Positions 49,526-61,112 of a stretch of 64,000 nt of DNA are shown here, piece by piece. Origin of the DNA: Zantedeschia hybrid cultivar (taxonomy: Eukaryota; Streptophyta; Magnoliopsida; Alismatales; Araceae); NCBI GenBank assembly GCA_030544215.1, contig JARZZO010000013.1, forward strand, positions 28,503,229 through 28,567,228. The letters run 5' to 3'. The position numbers and the translations under genes are program-made. Numbering within the stretch: the first letter of the stretch is position 1; each line of letters starts with the position of its first letter. Under the pieces are notes generated by a model that saw only the letters and a program-made list of their open reading frames with translations, was not told where the DNA came from and did no database searches.

Positions 49526-52500
49526 CTAAAGCCAATCACTTTTATACAGAATACCCATATTCTCTAAGTGACGCTCAAAAACATTTTGAGACAAAGGCTT
49601 TGTAATTGGATCTGCTATGTTGTCGGCTGAGGGAACTCTTTCCACCACGACATCTCCTCGAGCTATAATCTCTCTGATCAGATGAAAGCGCCGCAGAATG
49701 TACTTCGACTTTTGATGAGACCTCGGCTCTTTCGCTTGAGCAATCGCCCTATTGTTGTCACACAGCAGTGGGACAGGACCAAATATGCTTTCCACCACAC
49801 TAAGATCGCCGATGAATTTTTTCATCCATACAGCTTCCTTGGCGGCTTCAGCAGCAGCAATATACTCGGCTTCCGTTGTCGAATCAGCAGTGGTTTCCTG
49901 CTTGGAACTTTTCCAGCTCACTGCTCCCCCGTTGAGTGTGAAAATAAAACCTGATGTTGACTTGCTGTCGTCAGGATCAGACTGAAAACTCGAGTCAGTG
50001 TATCCTTGCAGTTTTAAGTCTCCTCCTCCATAGACTAGAAATAGATCCTTAGTCCTTCTCAAGTACTTAAGGATGCATTTCACAACCTTCCAGTGTTCAT
50101 CACCTGGATCTGCCTGATGTCTGCTCGTAACACTTAGAGCATATGCTACATCAGGTCTGGTACATAACATGGCATACATGATGGACCCTATGGCAGAAGC
50201 ATAGGGGACTTTATCCATCACAGCCCTCTCTTCAGGTGTCTTGGGAGACTGTCCTTTAGAGAGTGAAATTCCATGTCTCATCGGTATGAGACCTCTCTTG
50301 GAATTTTCCATGCCAAACCTTTTGACAATGGTTTCTATGTACATGGATTGGGTTAAAGCTAGCATCTTCCCTGATCTATCTCTATAGATCTGTATTCCCA
50401 ATACGTAAGATGCTTCTCCCAAATCCTTCATGGAGAAGTTCTTTGACAGTCATATCTTTACTGATGACATCATTCCTACATCATTCCCAATGAGTAGGAT
50501 GTCGTCAACGTAAAGAACCAGAAATGTGATTGCGCTTCCACTATTTTTCTTGTATACACAGGGCTCATCTTCATTCTTAATGAAGCCATAAGATTTGATC
50601 GCCTCATCAAATCTTATGTTCCAGTTTCGGGAGGCTTGCTTCAGTCCATAAATGGACCTTTGCAACTTGCATACCATGTCTGGAGATTCTTTAGATGTAA
50701 ATCCTTCTGGTTGTATCATATACACCTCCTCCTCAAGGTTTCCATTGAGGAAGGCAGTCTTCACATCTATCTGCCAGATTTTATAATCATGGTAGGCAGT
50801 AATGGCGAGAAGAATTCTAATAGACTTAATCATAGCAACGGGTGAAAAGGTTTCGTCATAGTCAACACCTTGTCTTTGACGATAGCCTTTCGCCACTAAT
50901 CTTGCTTTATAAGTCTCAATACGTCCATCTGCACCGATCTTTCTTTTAAAGATCCATTTGCAGCCAATAGGTACTATACCCTCGGGTAAATCCACCAAGT
51001 TCCAAACTTGATTGATGTACATGGACTGTATTTCAGAATTCATGGCTTCCCGCCATTTCCCGGCCTCTGGACTTTCAATGGCATCTTGGTAAGTCTTAAG
51101 ATCATCATCCTCATTATAGAGTATTCTTAAACCATCCAAATTAATATGTCCCACATATCTTTCTGGTGGTTTAGGTACTCTTTCAGACCTACGAGGTTCC
51201 TGTGTATCATTTTGAACATGTTCAGAAACTAACGGTTCATCTGATGAACCATTGCCAGTTTGTGGGTCTAGAATTTCTTCCAGTATTACTTTACTCCTAC
51301 TGTCCTTCTGGAGAATATAATCTTCTTCCAGAAAGACAGCTCTCCTGGCCACAAACACCTTTTGCTCGCCAGGAAGATAAAAGTAATATCCATAAGTTTC
51401 CTTTGGATATCCCATAAATCTGCATTTGTCAGTTCTGGATTCCAGCTTATCTGCGTCATGTCTTTTAACATGAGTAGGACATCCCCAGACTTTAACATGT
51501 TTAAGGTCTGGTTTCCTTCCATTCCATATCTCATATGGAGTGGTTTCAACAGATTTGTTGGGTACCTTGTTCAGGATATATATAGCCGAGCTAAGTGCAT
51601 ATCCCCATAAGGACACTGGTAATTTGGACATGCTCATAATGGATCGCACCATTTCCATTTATGTGCGATTTCTCCTTTCTGATACACCATTTATCTGAGG
51701 TGAATAAGGAGGTGTAAGCTGAGAAAGGATACCATTATCCTTTAAGTATTTGATGAACTCAGTACTCAAGTATTCACCACCCCGATCAGATCGGATGGTT
51801 TTTATACTCTTTCCTGTTTGTTTTTCTACTTCATTCTTAAATTCTCAGAATTTCTCAAAGGCTTCAAATTTATACTTCAATAAGTATGCATATCCAAACC
51901 TTGAGTAATCATCAGTGAATGTAATGAAGTATGAGAAACCACCAATGGCTTGGGTTGACATAGGACCACATACATCTGAATGTATGAGTTCTAATATGTC
52001 TTTGGCTCGTTCTCCAGTTCCACTAAATGGAGACTTAGCCATTTTACCCATTAAACATGACTCACAGGTTGCATATGATTCATAATCAAATGGATCTAAA
52101 TATCCATCTTTATGTATCCTTTGAAGTCTGTTTTCACCAATGTGTCCAAGCCTACAATGCCACAAGTAGGCTTTGTTCATTTCATACTTACTTCTTTTAA
52201 TTGAAGAACTGATATGTAAATTATCATGAGACACATTCAATAGATACAATCTATTGGACAAAATAGCATAAGCTATTAATTTATTTCCAAAATAAATTGA
52301 ACAACTATTGTTCCCAAAATTTAAATTGTATCAAATTCTATCTAAACAAGAAATAGAAATGATGTTCCTTATTATGCTAGGTACATAATAACATTCATCT
52401 AATAAAAATGTGTCTCCGGATGGTAGCTTGAGCTTCACTGTCCCCACAGCGATCGCCGCAACTCTTGCGCCGTTACCTAGCTTCAGCTCCACCTCGCCGG

Positions 52501-52600
52501 TCCTCAGCTTACGCCTTCTTGTCAGTGCCTGCACAGAATTGCAGATATGAGATACACATCTAGTATCTAATACCCATGATGTACAATCTCTTATTGACAA
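49526..52600 (-). pseudogene. Copia pol: protease, integrase, RT, RNase H with four in-frame stops
   Basis: One frame of 1025 codons without a frameshift. Stops follow CLDRI (about 52331), FEKF (about 51845), RRNRT (about 51659) and SSVKI (about 50450). Protease remnant: WVLDTRCVSHIC (normally DTGCSxH; Gly is Arg here). Integrase: zinc region HCRLGH...CESC, core Asp in IHSDVCGP, SDRGGEY, GVSERRN. RT: YVDD at 50501-50512 and KARLVAKGYRQRQGVDY. RNase H: ADSTTEAEYIAAAEAAKEAVW, then ADPITKPL. Truncated at the N side: protease begins abruptly and gag is absent. Confidence 0.93.
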
Positions 52601-52645
52601 GTTTACAATCTCTTATAACCCCGGGGTATGTACAATCTCTTATTC
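52575..52645. repeat. Short direct repeats at the gag deletion junction of the copia element
   Basis: TGTACAATCTCTTATT at 52580-52595 and 52629-52644, with a related TTTACAATCTCTTAT at 52602-52616. They lie where gag should be. Confidence 0.8.
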
Positions 52646-52816
52646 CAAGAGAGGTCTCATACCATGATTATTTCGTGTTCTTCGTCTGACGAAGAACGCA
52701 TCGCGACGGCAGCCCCCCACCCTCCGTTTTTAATCACAGTAATTACAGTAAATTCACTGTGATCATCCCATGATCACAACACAAGTGATTAAAATCAGAG
52801 GGTGGGGGGCAACCTG

Positions 52817-52829
52817 GCTCTGATACCAC
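52817..52829 (-). other. Copia primer-binding site (initiator tRNA-Met type)
   Basis: Minus strand TGGTATCAGAGCC next to the 5' LTR, the usual plant copia PBS. Confidence 0.88.
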
Positions 52830-55714
52830 TGTTGGGATCGCTGTGTCGGGATCCGATCCTAAAACGTAGCGGAACAAAATATTCGGGATCGGATCTGTCC
52901 CATTTGGATCGTTAAAATAAAACCGGTGTAAATCGAATTTACCTTGCGCGGATTCGAATCCGCGTCCGTTTTCCGGTTCCGTCGGAGCGATGTCGCAAGT
53001 CGCGCATGTGAGTGCTTAAAATGGGTGTATAATTATCATGAAAAATCTATGTTGTTTAAGTGCAAAATAAACCTATTAAAAAGAAACTAAGTGAAGTGAT
53101 CGCCAGAAACTTTTGACTTAAAAGTTCCAAAAGAAGGTTTGATCACCTACCTGTTTAAACGTGGGAGATGTTGAGCTCTTAATTCCCCTCCTTCAGCCGG
53201 CTGAAGAAAGAGAGCCCTTTCTTGTCTTTGTTCTTGCTGTTGAGTTTGAGGATCGTCCAGAGTCCTTGTGATTTGGTTGTTGATTTCCTCCCCTTTTGAT
53301 TCTTTGCAGCTTGCAAGAAATAGAAAGAAAAATGAAGAAATGATGATGAGAACTTAAGCAAAAGTAGCATCCATTCTAAACAGAGTTCTAAACTTGCAAC
53401 TGAACATAGAACTCACTTGTTGGGATGGTCTTTGAAACCCATTTAAATTGGTTTTGAAAATGATGCTAGTGTTGTGTGTGTTGCATGGAGTGACGTGATG
53501 AAGAATGTAGAATTAATGAAGATATGAATATGAAAAAGTGCATAAATGAATTAAAAAACTTATGCCAGTTGGATGAAGCCTTGAATTAGATGAAGATTGG
53601 ATGAAGAACGGATGCCGACTTCTGGAAATAGCAGCACTTCGGCGTTTGGACGTCGTTGCTTCGATCTTCAATCACTAACTCTAACTCTGATTCTAACTTT
53701 TTTCACCCATTCAAGATGCAGGGTATTTATAGACTTCTTCTGCGTCCGCGGATTTACGTGGAGAAAAATTTGGGATTTATCCATCTTAACCAACAGATAA
53801 ATATAGATTAATTCATCTTTATCTGTAATTATCTAAAACACGTCAACTATGGAAGACGCCTTTCATATTGATTAAGATAAAGATAAATATCCGAGAAAAT
53901 TTATCTTTATCTGTAATTAGCTAAAACGCGTCTACACGTGCAGATGTCTTTTACACTAATTAAGATAAGGATAAACATCTGGAAGAGAAGTAGAGATAGC
54001 TTAGGAAACCTAAATTGCGTCATGTCTCACATACGTCCTTTAGCTAATTAATCAACTAATTAAAATTCAAATTTAAATGTTAAAATAAGAATAAAATTTA
54101 AATGGCGTCCATACAGGTCGACGTCTTTTAGACTTCTTCATATTTCAACTGAAATTTGAGTTAAAATCAATTTAATTGATTAATTTAAACATGTCTGTTA
54201 AACCCGACACTTTTCAGATAATTAACTTAAAAAGATCAATAAAAATTAACCAATAATTAAATATCAGACCATTCTGAGGCATTATTATATGATATGAAAT
54301 TTACTCGAAATGATGTCAAAATTAGCGTGTCTACAACGCAGATGCCCGACCTCTAGCGGTATCCACCCGGTTCTCCTCGCGATGGATCGTCCTCGCTTCC
54401 TCGCTCGCTGCGGCGTTCGTGGATCCCGTCTGGCTGCGCGTAATCCGCCGTGACATGCGGATTCGGAATCCCCATCGAACGGAAAGTGGAGCAGTTGGGA
54501 ACCGCACGCCCAGAAGAGAGAGAAAGGGAGAAAGAACGAATGACGGCTAGGTCAGGGTTGCTGGCCCCGAACGTAGAATCCGTTCTTTTATAATAAGTCA
54601 GTTTGCGGTTTTTCATAAAAACCCAGACTTATCCGAAATCCTGTCGGATTATCCATCGACTCGAAAACCATTTCCGTGTGACCCTCTAGGCCCAAATACC
54701 AGTCCAGTTAATAGCCCATTAAGTCCAGTAACCCTTTACTGACCCACTGAATTAATTAATATCCTTATATTCAATTAATCAGCCGAATTTAATGTCCCAC
54801 AATAAATTCGGACAGACTACCAATCACGTTGGATGCTAAGCAACATCGCGTGATCTTGGATGGCACTGGGGTTATCGCAACCCTCTATTGGAACCTTTCT
54901 GTCATCGGTTAGCGCGCAGATATAATCCTTCATCTATGCAATATTCCCGAATCGACCTAGGGCATGGTTTACTGTTAAACCCTATTTGGTCAATTCACTT
55001 GAATCAGATGCCGCTAATCTGAATCCGATAACTCCTTATCGATACAGAGTCCGCCCTGGCCAGGGACTTTAAGCGCATCGTTCCCGGAACATTCTCTCTC
55101 AAACTATCGAGAGCAGATGATCCCGTATTGAACATACAATTACCTTCGAGGGCATTTCCCTGAACCCAATCACTTGACTTATTGATAACCCATGGTTAGG
55201 GATTCGTTCGTCAAAGTCAAAGCTCAGAAACCTACCAACAAGATATCTTTGGAGTCTCAGGTCCAAGGATCATCCACGCAACCGTGACAAATGAATCAAG
55301 CTAGTTAACAGTGAGGTGATTACCATCTAGCGATTCATAGTCGGATCAGTTCAGTGAACTCATTCACCATTGAGCACCTATAGGTTCAGCATAGTGTCTC
55401 CACACAAGTGACTTATGAGATCAGTCACCCTCATCATATGAGCTGAAGTAAGTTATACTAGTCTATCCGGATGTTCGATGTCCTATCTCAAACATCCTAT
55501 GACTAGGAACAATTAAGAACATGTGTTTATAAGTCTTCGGTCCCGTAATTATGATCTCATCATAATCCAAAGATTGTTTCACATGTTCATGGACTTCATC
55601 GTGATACGATAAACACATATTGAATTAATTACACACAATGAATTATTGCCATTTATTAATAATCTGAATAAGTACATAGTATTGGATTGGCTTTAAGACC
55701 ATCTAATACTAACA
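52830..55714 (-). mobile_element. 5' LTR of the copia element, split by a solo Tat LTR
   Basis: Pieces 52830-53006 and 54336-55714. Host bases at the break correspond to 48130-48140 in the other LTR. Confidence 0.92.
53007..54335 (-). mobile_element. Solo LTR of the Tat family (LTR-A, copy A4) inside the copia LTR
   Basis: 1329 bp, minus orientation; plus-strand ends TGTGAGTGCT and GTGTCTACA. TSD GCGCA (53002-53006) and ACGCA (54336-54340), one mismatch. TATA (GTATTTATA on the plus strand) at 53723-53731. Four 34-bp modules: 53833-53866, 53931-53964, 54010-54043, 54098-54131. Confidence 0.92.
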
Positions 55715-56972
55715 CTCATGACTAGCCGGAGGCGGAGGGGCTCGATTTCGTTCAGGCAATGCAACCACATTTGCCTGCCGAACCTCCTCCGGCCCAGCCG
55801 TCACCCACGGCTGGCCCTCCTCTCCCATACCCATGTATGGGTGCCAGATAACCTGCATATAAGTTAGATGCATTCATATGAATAAAATTGCATTTAATAA
55901 ATGAAAGATTACATTTAATAAACAAAATCAAATAAATTAAAGACTTACCAGAAGCTCTGGATAGTCGAGGAATTGACGGCTGAGGGTCGTCAATTGGTGG
56001 TGCTGCGGGGCCGTGTCCACTATTGGCTGCCAACGGCGAGCCAACGGGACGGTATCTGGTCGCACAATCCTCGCTCGGCCGAGCGGGAAGTAAAGATAGC
56101 TCCACACCTGCATGCATAAACATATAAGTTAGAAAGCATCATATCATTACATTGCATAAACAAATAATAAAATGAAATTTACCTGGAGAAATGGCGAGAA
56201 GCCGCTGATAGTGGTCTCGCGGTCCGACGTGTAGAATGGTCTGCGAAGAGATGGGCTAGGAGGGCCACACCCTAGGCATACTCATGAAGGTAGTCGAGGT
56301 CATCTAACAAAGAGAGAAATCTACAATGGATATGGTCGCCCTTCGTACCAAAGAGCAACTGACCAAAGAAGAAAAGAAGAAAAACTCTCAACTGCCTATC
56401 TACCTCCTCCTCCTGACTCGGATCACTACAGTAGACAGCGGAGGAAGACTTGGCTAATCTATCCCTAAAAGCCTCGCGGGTCTCGTTAGATCACCGCCTA
56501 GGCTCTACTAATCCTAGGGCTACCTCTACCTCTACTCTAGGCACGGTCCTGGACTCTCTACCCAGCCCGCCAGAAACCTCTATCCTTAGGAGACTCTCTG
56601 CTAATCTTAAGTAGTCGGGGTAGGTCACCCCACTCACTGCCCGACCCTCTACTCTAAGGCCAGTGATCATGGCCACGTCCTTTAAACTGGGGACCATATG
56701 TCCCCAGGGCATTAGGAAAGCCCTGCTTTCCACATGTCACCTCTCCCGCAGCGCCTGCAGGAGGACCAAATCGAACCAAAATGGCTCGATCTCTAGAATC
56801 TCGCCGAACCCCATCCGGCGCAGGCGCGCCTTCTGGAAATCCGGGAGTCCTCTGTATGCTCCTATCACTAAGTCCCATGATATTCTAACCCTCATCGTCC
56901 CCTGCAAATAAAAAAAAAAAGAAAAAAGAAAATTCCATCAGTCAATGAACAGAAAATCAATAAAAATTCCTA

Positions 56973-57137
56973 TTAAAACGCGTCTGCAGTGATGGACGCC
57001 CATTGAAAGGCGTCCACCACCATTGACGCCGTTTGAACTCATTTTCTGCCCTATTTAAAAACTGGATTTTAGCTTGAATGGCGTCGAACTATGGCGACGC
57101 CCTTTGAAAGGCGTCACCTAGTCTGGACGCCATTCAA
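56973..57137. repeat. Two phased pairs of 34-bp modules inside intron 1 of antisense gene 1
   Basis: 56973-57006 with 57003-57036, and 57074-57107 with 57104-57137. Starts are 30 bp apart within each pair. Homologous to 11085-11248 in Tat-1. Confidence 0.9.
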
Positions 57138-57640
57138 GACCGAAATCGGACCTTTCTAAAAGGCCCCTTTCCTCCTTCTTTTCTTCATCCAAATACATTC
57201 ATAGAAAACTTACCAAGTGTAGAGCCTCCTCCTCTTCTTCTCCTCCTTCAATCATTGCTGGTGGAGGAACTTCCTCTTCTAAAATCACCACCGCCGCCTC
57301 CAAGGCCATCGCCTCCTCGGGGGGCACGGCTTCACGATCCTCTCTCCTCACCCTGCGCACGGCACGACGGCGTTTGCCACTCCCCTGGGATCCTTCACCT
57401 CGCTCCATGGCCTTGAGAGAGAGAATTTGAGAAAGGAAGGGAGAGCTCGAGAAAGGGAGTTTCGAGAGGAAGAGTTTGGAGAGGAGGGAACAAGAGAGAG
57501 ATGAAGAAGGTCGGTGAAGCTGGGTTGCCAGAGTTGAAGATCGTCGGAAAAGCACGGAGGTCGTCAGAGACGGTGGAGGGAGAAGAGTTTTGAAAAAATG
57601 AGGAAGAAAGGGGGTCCTTCGCGGCTTCTGTTAGAGAAAG

Positions 57641-58170
57641 TTGAAACGCGTCGGGGTACAGCGACGCCATTCAAGGCGCATAAACTGAGGCGGCAAAGGA
57701 CAGATGTTTGAAATCGATCAAAAGGCATAACGACGCGTTTCAGTTTAAACCGTCAATTCTGGTCAGAACAGTATAAGGCATGATGATTAAAAGCGTCCAT
57801 ATTTCACGACGCGTTTTAGTAGATTAATCACAGAATTAATGGCGGAATTCTGGAGAAAAGTAAGAGAAAGAATTGAAAGGCGTCTAGACATCTAGACGCG
57901 TTTTAAGGATAATTTAGGATTTTAAGGATTAATCTTTGATTTTTGGAAAAAAGATTTTTGGTTTAAAGGCGTCTATGCATGTGGACGTGTTTTAAGATTA
58001 ATTCAGAATTTTCAGGATAAATCTCTTATTTTAAAAAATGATTTTTGACTAAATGACGTCTATACATATGGACGCATTTTAAAATTAATTCGGAATTTTA
58101 AAGATTAATCTCTAAATTTTGGAAAATGAATTATGGTTAAAAGGCGTCTTTCTGAGTGGACGCGTTTTGC
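57641..58170. repeat. Six 34-bp modules in the 5' flank of antisense gene 1
   Basis: 57641-57674, 57786-57819, 57873-57906, 57962-57995, 58049-58082 and 58137-58170, plus one decayed unit near 57708-57743. The last four are spaced 87-89 bp and embedded in an approximately 88-bp tandem repeat with TTAATTCxGAATTTT(A/C) between modules. No gene in 57409-58673. Confidence 0.9.
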
Positions 58171-58673
58171 ATTAAAGTAAACCCGAATTGTCATATTTTA
58201 AGGAAAAATCAACTTTTTACTAAAGGAAAAATTTTAGACAAGTCACAGAATATTGAGAATAGATATCAAGGCATAAAGGAACAATTCTTTATTGAAATAA
58301 ATTCTTTATTACATCATAAAAAAAGAAAAGAGAGCTTTCAAGGACAAATTTCCTGAAGCCCCATTACATATGGATAGGTTAAGTCTCTATGAGCATTCTG
58401 AGAGGATTTTATACGATGATTGGAGCTAATATTCCACAATGTAACTATAAGTTCAGTAGCTTAATAGTCTTCATCGGATTCAAAGACACGCTTCTTGATT
58501 GGAGATGTATGGGAAAACTCGGAGAATTCATGGCGAGGCAGGCTGAGTTGAGTATAGCAGCGATGAGGATTGTACAGTACGAACTCAGTAGTCCCGATCA
58601 GTTTAAGCTCTGCACCCGCTGCACGACGTACTCGAATTGGCTTTCTTACGAGAGCAAGAGGTGAAGAGTCGAA

Positions 58674-59600
58674 TCAATATGTTGGCATTCTTTTCAGATA
58701 ATCTCTCCAATCAGCTCGAGTCTTGATTTTTGGCACTCGATTGATCATCTTCTCATTGAATTTCACAATGTTAGAAATATGGAAGATAGGGCTATTTTGA
58801 TAGATTTGAGACGGTCTTGTAGAATTTCTAGTGTGATATTCAAACTTGAAGTGCAACTCAACCCACAGAGCGAAGAGTAGCATGCAACCATAAGGAGGCT
58901 GACCTGTGGACGCTGCAGAAAGCCCGCTGTAAAGATAGGCTAGAATCGCTGTACCTATCTGTCTTCCCTCAAAGATCTCGCAGATTGCACTGACTTGATC
59001 ATCTTCTAGTATGTTGTCTTGAGCAGGAAAAAACAAAGCTCTAACTAGGCACATGGTGAAAGCTTTCATCACATTCTCAGTGTCATCCTCTCTAAGATCT
59101 TCAATCTCGTACAAAGTCTACTATGCAAGCTTTGCAAGATTGATTCATTTCTTGGTGAGGCATCCTTTAACTTCTTTTGGGTCCTTCTTGATTTTCATCA
59201 ACAATTGTTGACCGGTGATCTTTTCCCTCATCAGAACCATCTTACTCTGTATCACTTCATTGTCACCGTACAATTTGATTTTGGGAAGGCCCAATAGGAG
59301 TTCAACCTCCTCTAGAAGAATGGTGCATTCAAATTTAGGAAAAATGAAGGTATGGGTTTGAGGATGCCACAACTCAATCAAAGCACCCATAGCCGCTTAG
59401 TTCACGTTTGGACTCTTGTAATGTTTTGCATGGACTACTATACCTTGGATGTTCCACTTAGAAATAAAAGATTGCATAGAGATTGTGGTACTTTTAGTAA
59501 GCTTGCGAATCTAAGGAAGAGATGTGAATTTCCTTGGGCTAAGAAACAAAAGATATGCCTAGAAAATAAAAGAAAAATTGCTATAAAGAACTTGAAGAAT
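58674..59600 (-). pseudogene. Tat-2 antisense gene 2 (PMD/DUF7745-like)
   Basis: Minus strand. The N-terminal side, about 59560-59145, has ISKWNIQGIVVHAKHYK, ALIELWHPQTHTFIFP and LLEEVELLLGLPKIKLYGD. After two or three nonsense codons (59130-59145), it continues at 59114-58674 with EDDTENVMKAF, EDDQVSAICEIFEGRQIGTA and GCMLLFALWVELHF. The pattern 'GRxI..A...Y...GCxLLxxLWxxxHF' resembles plant DUF7745/mobile-domain proteins, but this is by eye. Start codon not settled. It lies upstream of antisense gene 1 in the same direction. Confidence 0.55.
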
Positions 59601-59987
59601 ATAAAGAACATGGAGAAAAAAGGAAATCGAAGAAAAATGATTGAAAGAAAAGAGGATTTAACTTATTTGAAGGTTAAGATCTCATCCACTTAAATGATTT
59701 TCTACGTCGGAGAGCCTCTCTAGCGTCTTCTTTATCCTCTTGCTTGAAGAATTCACTGTTCTTGAACTTTTCCTTCTTGAAACCTTGAAAACCTTGAAAA
59801 TTCTTGAACTTTGAAGAAAATCTCTAACTTTGATCTCTAGATTGTGTTAAGATTGTTTTGATACAAGTTTATGGAGTTTATATAGAGAAGATTGCGATTC
59901 TAGGAAGGCTTTTCCGGATTGGAGAAGGAATAAGCATAGGAAGAGTTGGAATCCGAGTAGAAGTTAGCCAGAACCTGTTTCTGCGAC

Positions 59988-60060
59988 TGAAAAGGCGTCG
60001 TTGAACAGCGACGCGTTTTTGTTAGTCTTAATAGCGTCGGCGCGACACGACGCGTTTCAT
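59988..60060. repeat. Two 34-bp modules upstream of antisense gene 2
   Basis: 59988-60021 and 60027-60060. Spacers GTTGAACAGC and GGCGCGACAC. Confidence 0.88.
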
Positions 60061-61112
60061 AATTTTCTGTTATTTGCCTGAAATTCAATGTTTATCCATA
60101 TTTCGATGCTTAATTAAACACTTATTTGAAGTAAATGATGAATTTTGAGTGCGAAAAATTCAGGAAAATCGAAATAAAGCTGAGAATCTCAAAGAAGATC
60201 CCACTGTAGGAGTTTATGAGTCCCGATCGTGACTAAAAAGACAGTTATCTCTATCCTTTGTACTCTTTCATGTAATTAATTTGTGTTAGCATTACTATAT
60301 GTTAAATATTTATTAGAGTATATCAAGGACTTTGTGATTTTGATGAAACTGGAATTTGAGTTCTCCTTAAACAAAAACGATAATAATTCTAGATAATTCT
60401 TAATCGCACGGATAGGCCATTTGATTGTTAATTAGTGAGGACGATTCCACTTTTGTAAAACGGTGTGTGGATAAACGAGCTTCGGCTTAGCACTGAATTA
60501 CAAGAATTGGTATCTTGACTCATTAATGACAATTTAACAATATTATCCTTGATTAATTTATATTTTATTTAACTTTACATTTTTCTTTTAGCTCAGCATG
60601 CATCATGTAGGACTTTGAAATCACTGTGATAAAAATTAATTATTGATTAAGTTTTAGACCATTAATCAAATAATTCCAACATGATATGAAATATTCCATT
60701 CTGAATTGAATATCTTGATTATCTTTGAGGTTCGCTTAAAAATATCTTTGGAATTATATCCTTTCTTGGATTCTTTATCTCAACATTTCTTGTTTTCTTT
60801 TGAAGATCCATCATGGTTGCAGCACGTCCACATTGGCTGGCAATCGCTCCCCATGATGAAACTTGCAGTGTCTATGACCTAGGGTACTTCTCAATCCGTG
60901 GAGGTTGATCGACCTTATTTTATTTCCTTGTCTATCTCATCCAGATAGGATTGATTCCATTGATATTATTGAGTTATCTTCATTGATGATTTTGAGAAAA
61001 AAATCCAATCATGTGATGTTAAGAGCGTGTCTCATCACACCTTGGCATCACCTTTTCAGTACATTTCATTTCATTTCACTCCTTTGCAAAGACGATGCCA
61101 AGGTGAGGCAGC
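60061..61112. other. Tat-2 noncoding 3' end and polypurine stretch
   Basis: No gene seen. The last bases, CCAAGGTGAGGCAGC (61098-61112), are purine-rich and directly precede the 3' LTR, the expected plus-strand primer site. Equivalent to 15453-16151. Confidence 0.65.

Larger units (their letters stand above)
47960..55714 (-). mobile_element. Ty1/copia element (Tork-like) nested in Tat-2 antisense gene
   Basis: 7755 bp including a later solo LTR. Ends TGTTGGGATC and ATACTAACA; perfect TSD CTCAT at 47955-47959 and 55715-55719; the empty site is seen in Tat-1 near 9820. LTRs 47960-49511 (3') and 52830-55714 (5', split). Once the solo LTR is removed the two LTRs have nearly equal length (about 1551 and 1552). 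gag is missing. The RT resembles the Tork lineage; that label is tentative. Confidence 0.93.
46884..57408 (-). pseudogene. Tat-2 antisense gene 1: plant-mobile-domain-like/coiled-coil protein, seven exons, split by copia
   Basis: Exons: 57214-57408, 56183-56901, 55949-56107, 55720-55862 joined across the copia element to 47724-47959, 47547-47639, 47310-47465, 46884-47228. Borders follow GT-AG (CACTTG|GTAAGT, TTTGCAG|GGG, CTTCTG|GTAAGT, ATGCAG|GTG). The exons add up to 2046 nt, 682 codons. Exon 1 is acidic with a Glu run. Exon 2 has SRAFLMPWGHMVPSLKDV, similar to plant mobile domain proteins; exon 3 has VWSYLYFPLGRARIV. Exons 5-7 form a coiled coil (LQVRLEILTEERDRDRARM) with a Pro tail. Decay: TGA and TAG in exon 2, small compensating indels in exons 2 and 4. 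Being antisense, its introns survive retrotransposition. Confidence 0.82.

Noticed and set aside
4666..58170. CRISPR-like regularity of the 34-bp repeats
   Set aside because: Here the arms are inverted repeats around a variable centre and spread over LTRs of a plant genome; no array of identical direct repeats and no cas-type genes.
57641..58170. 34-bp modules as RNA hairpins or microRNA precursors
   Set aside because: Stem at most 12 bp and arms often mismatch in the middle without compensating changes; too short for a Dicer substrate. Not fully excluded, but DNA recognition fits better.
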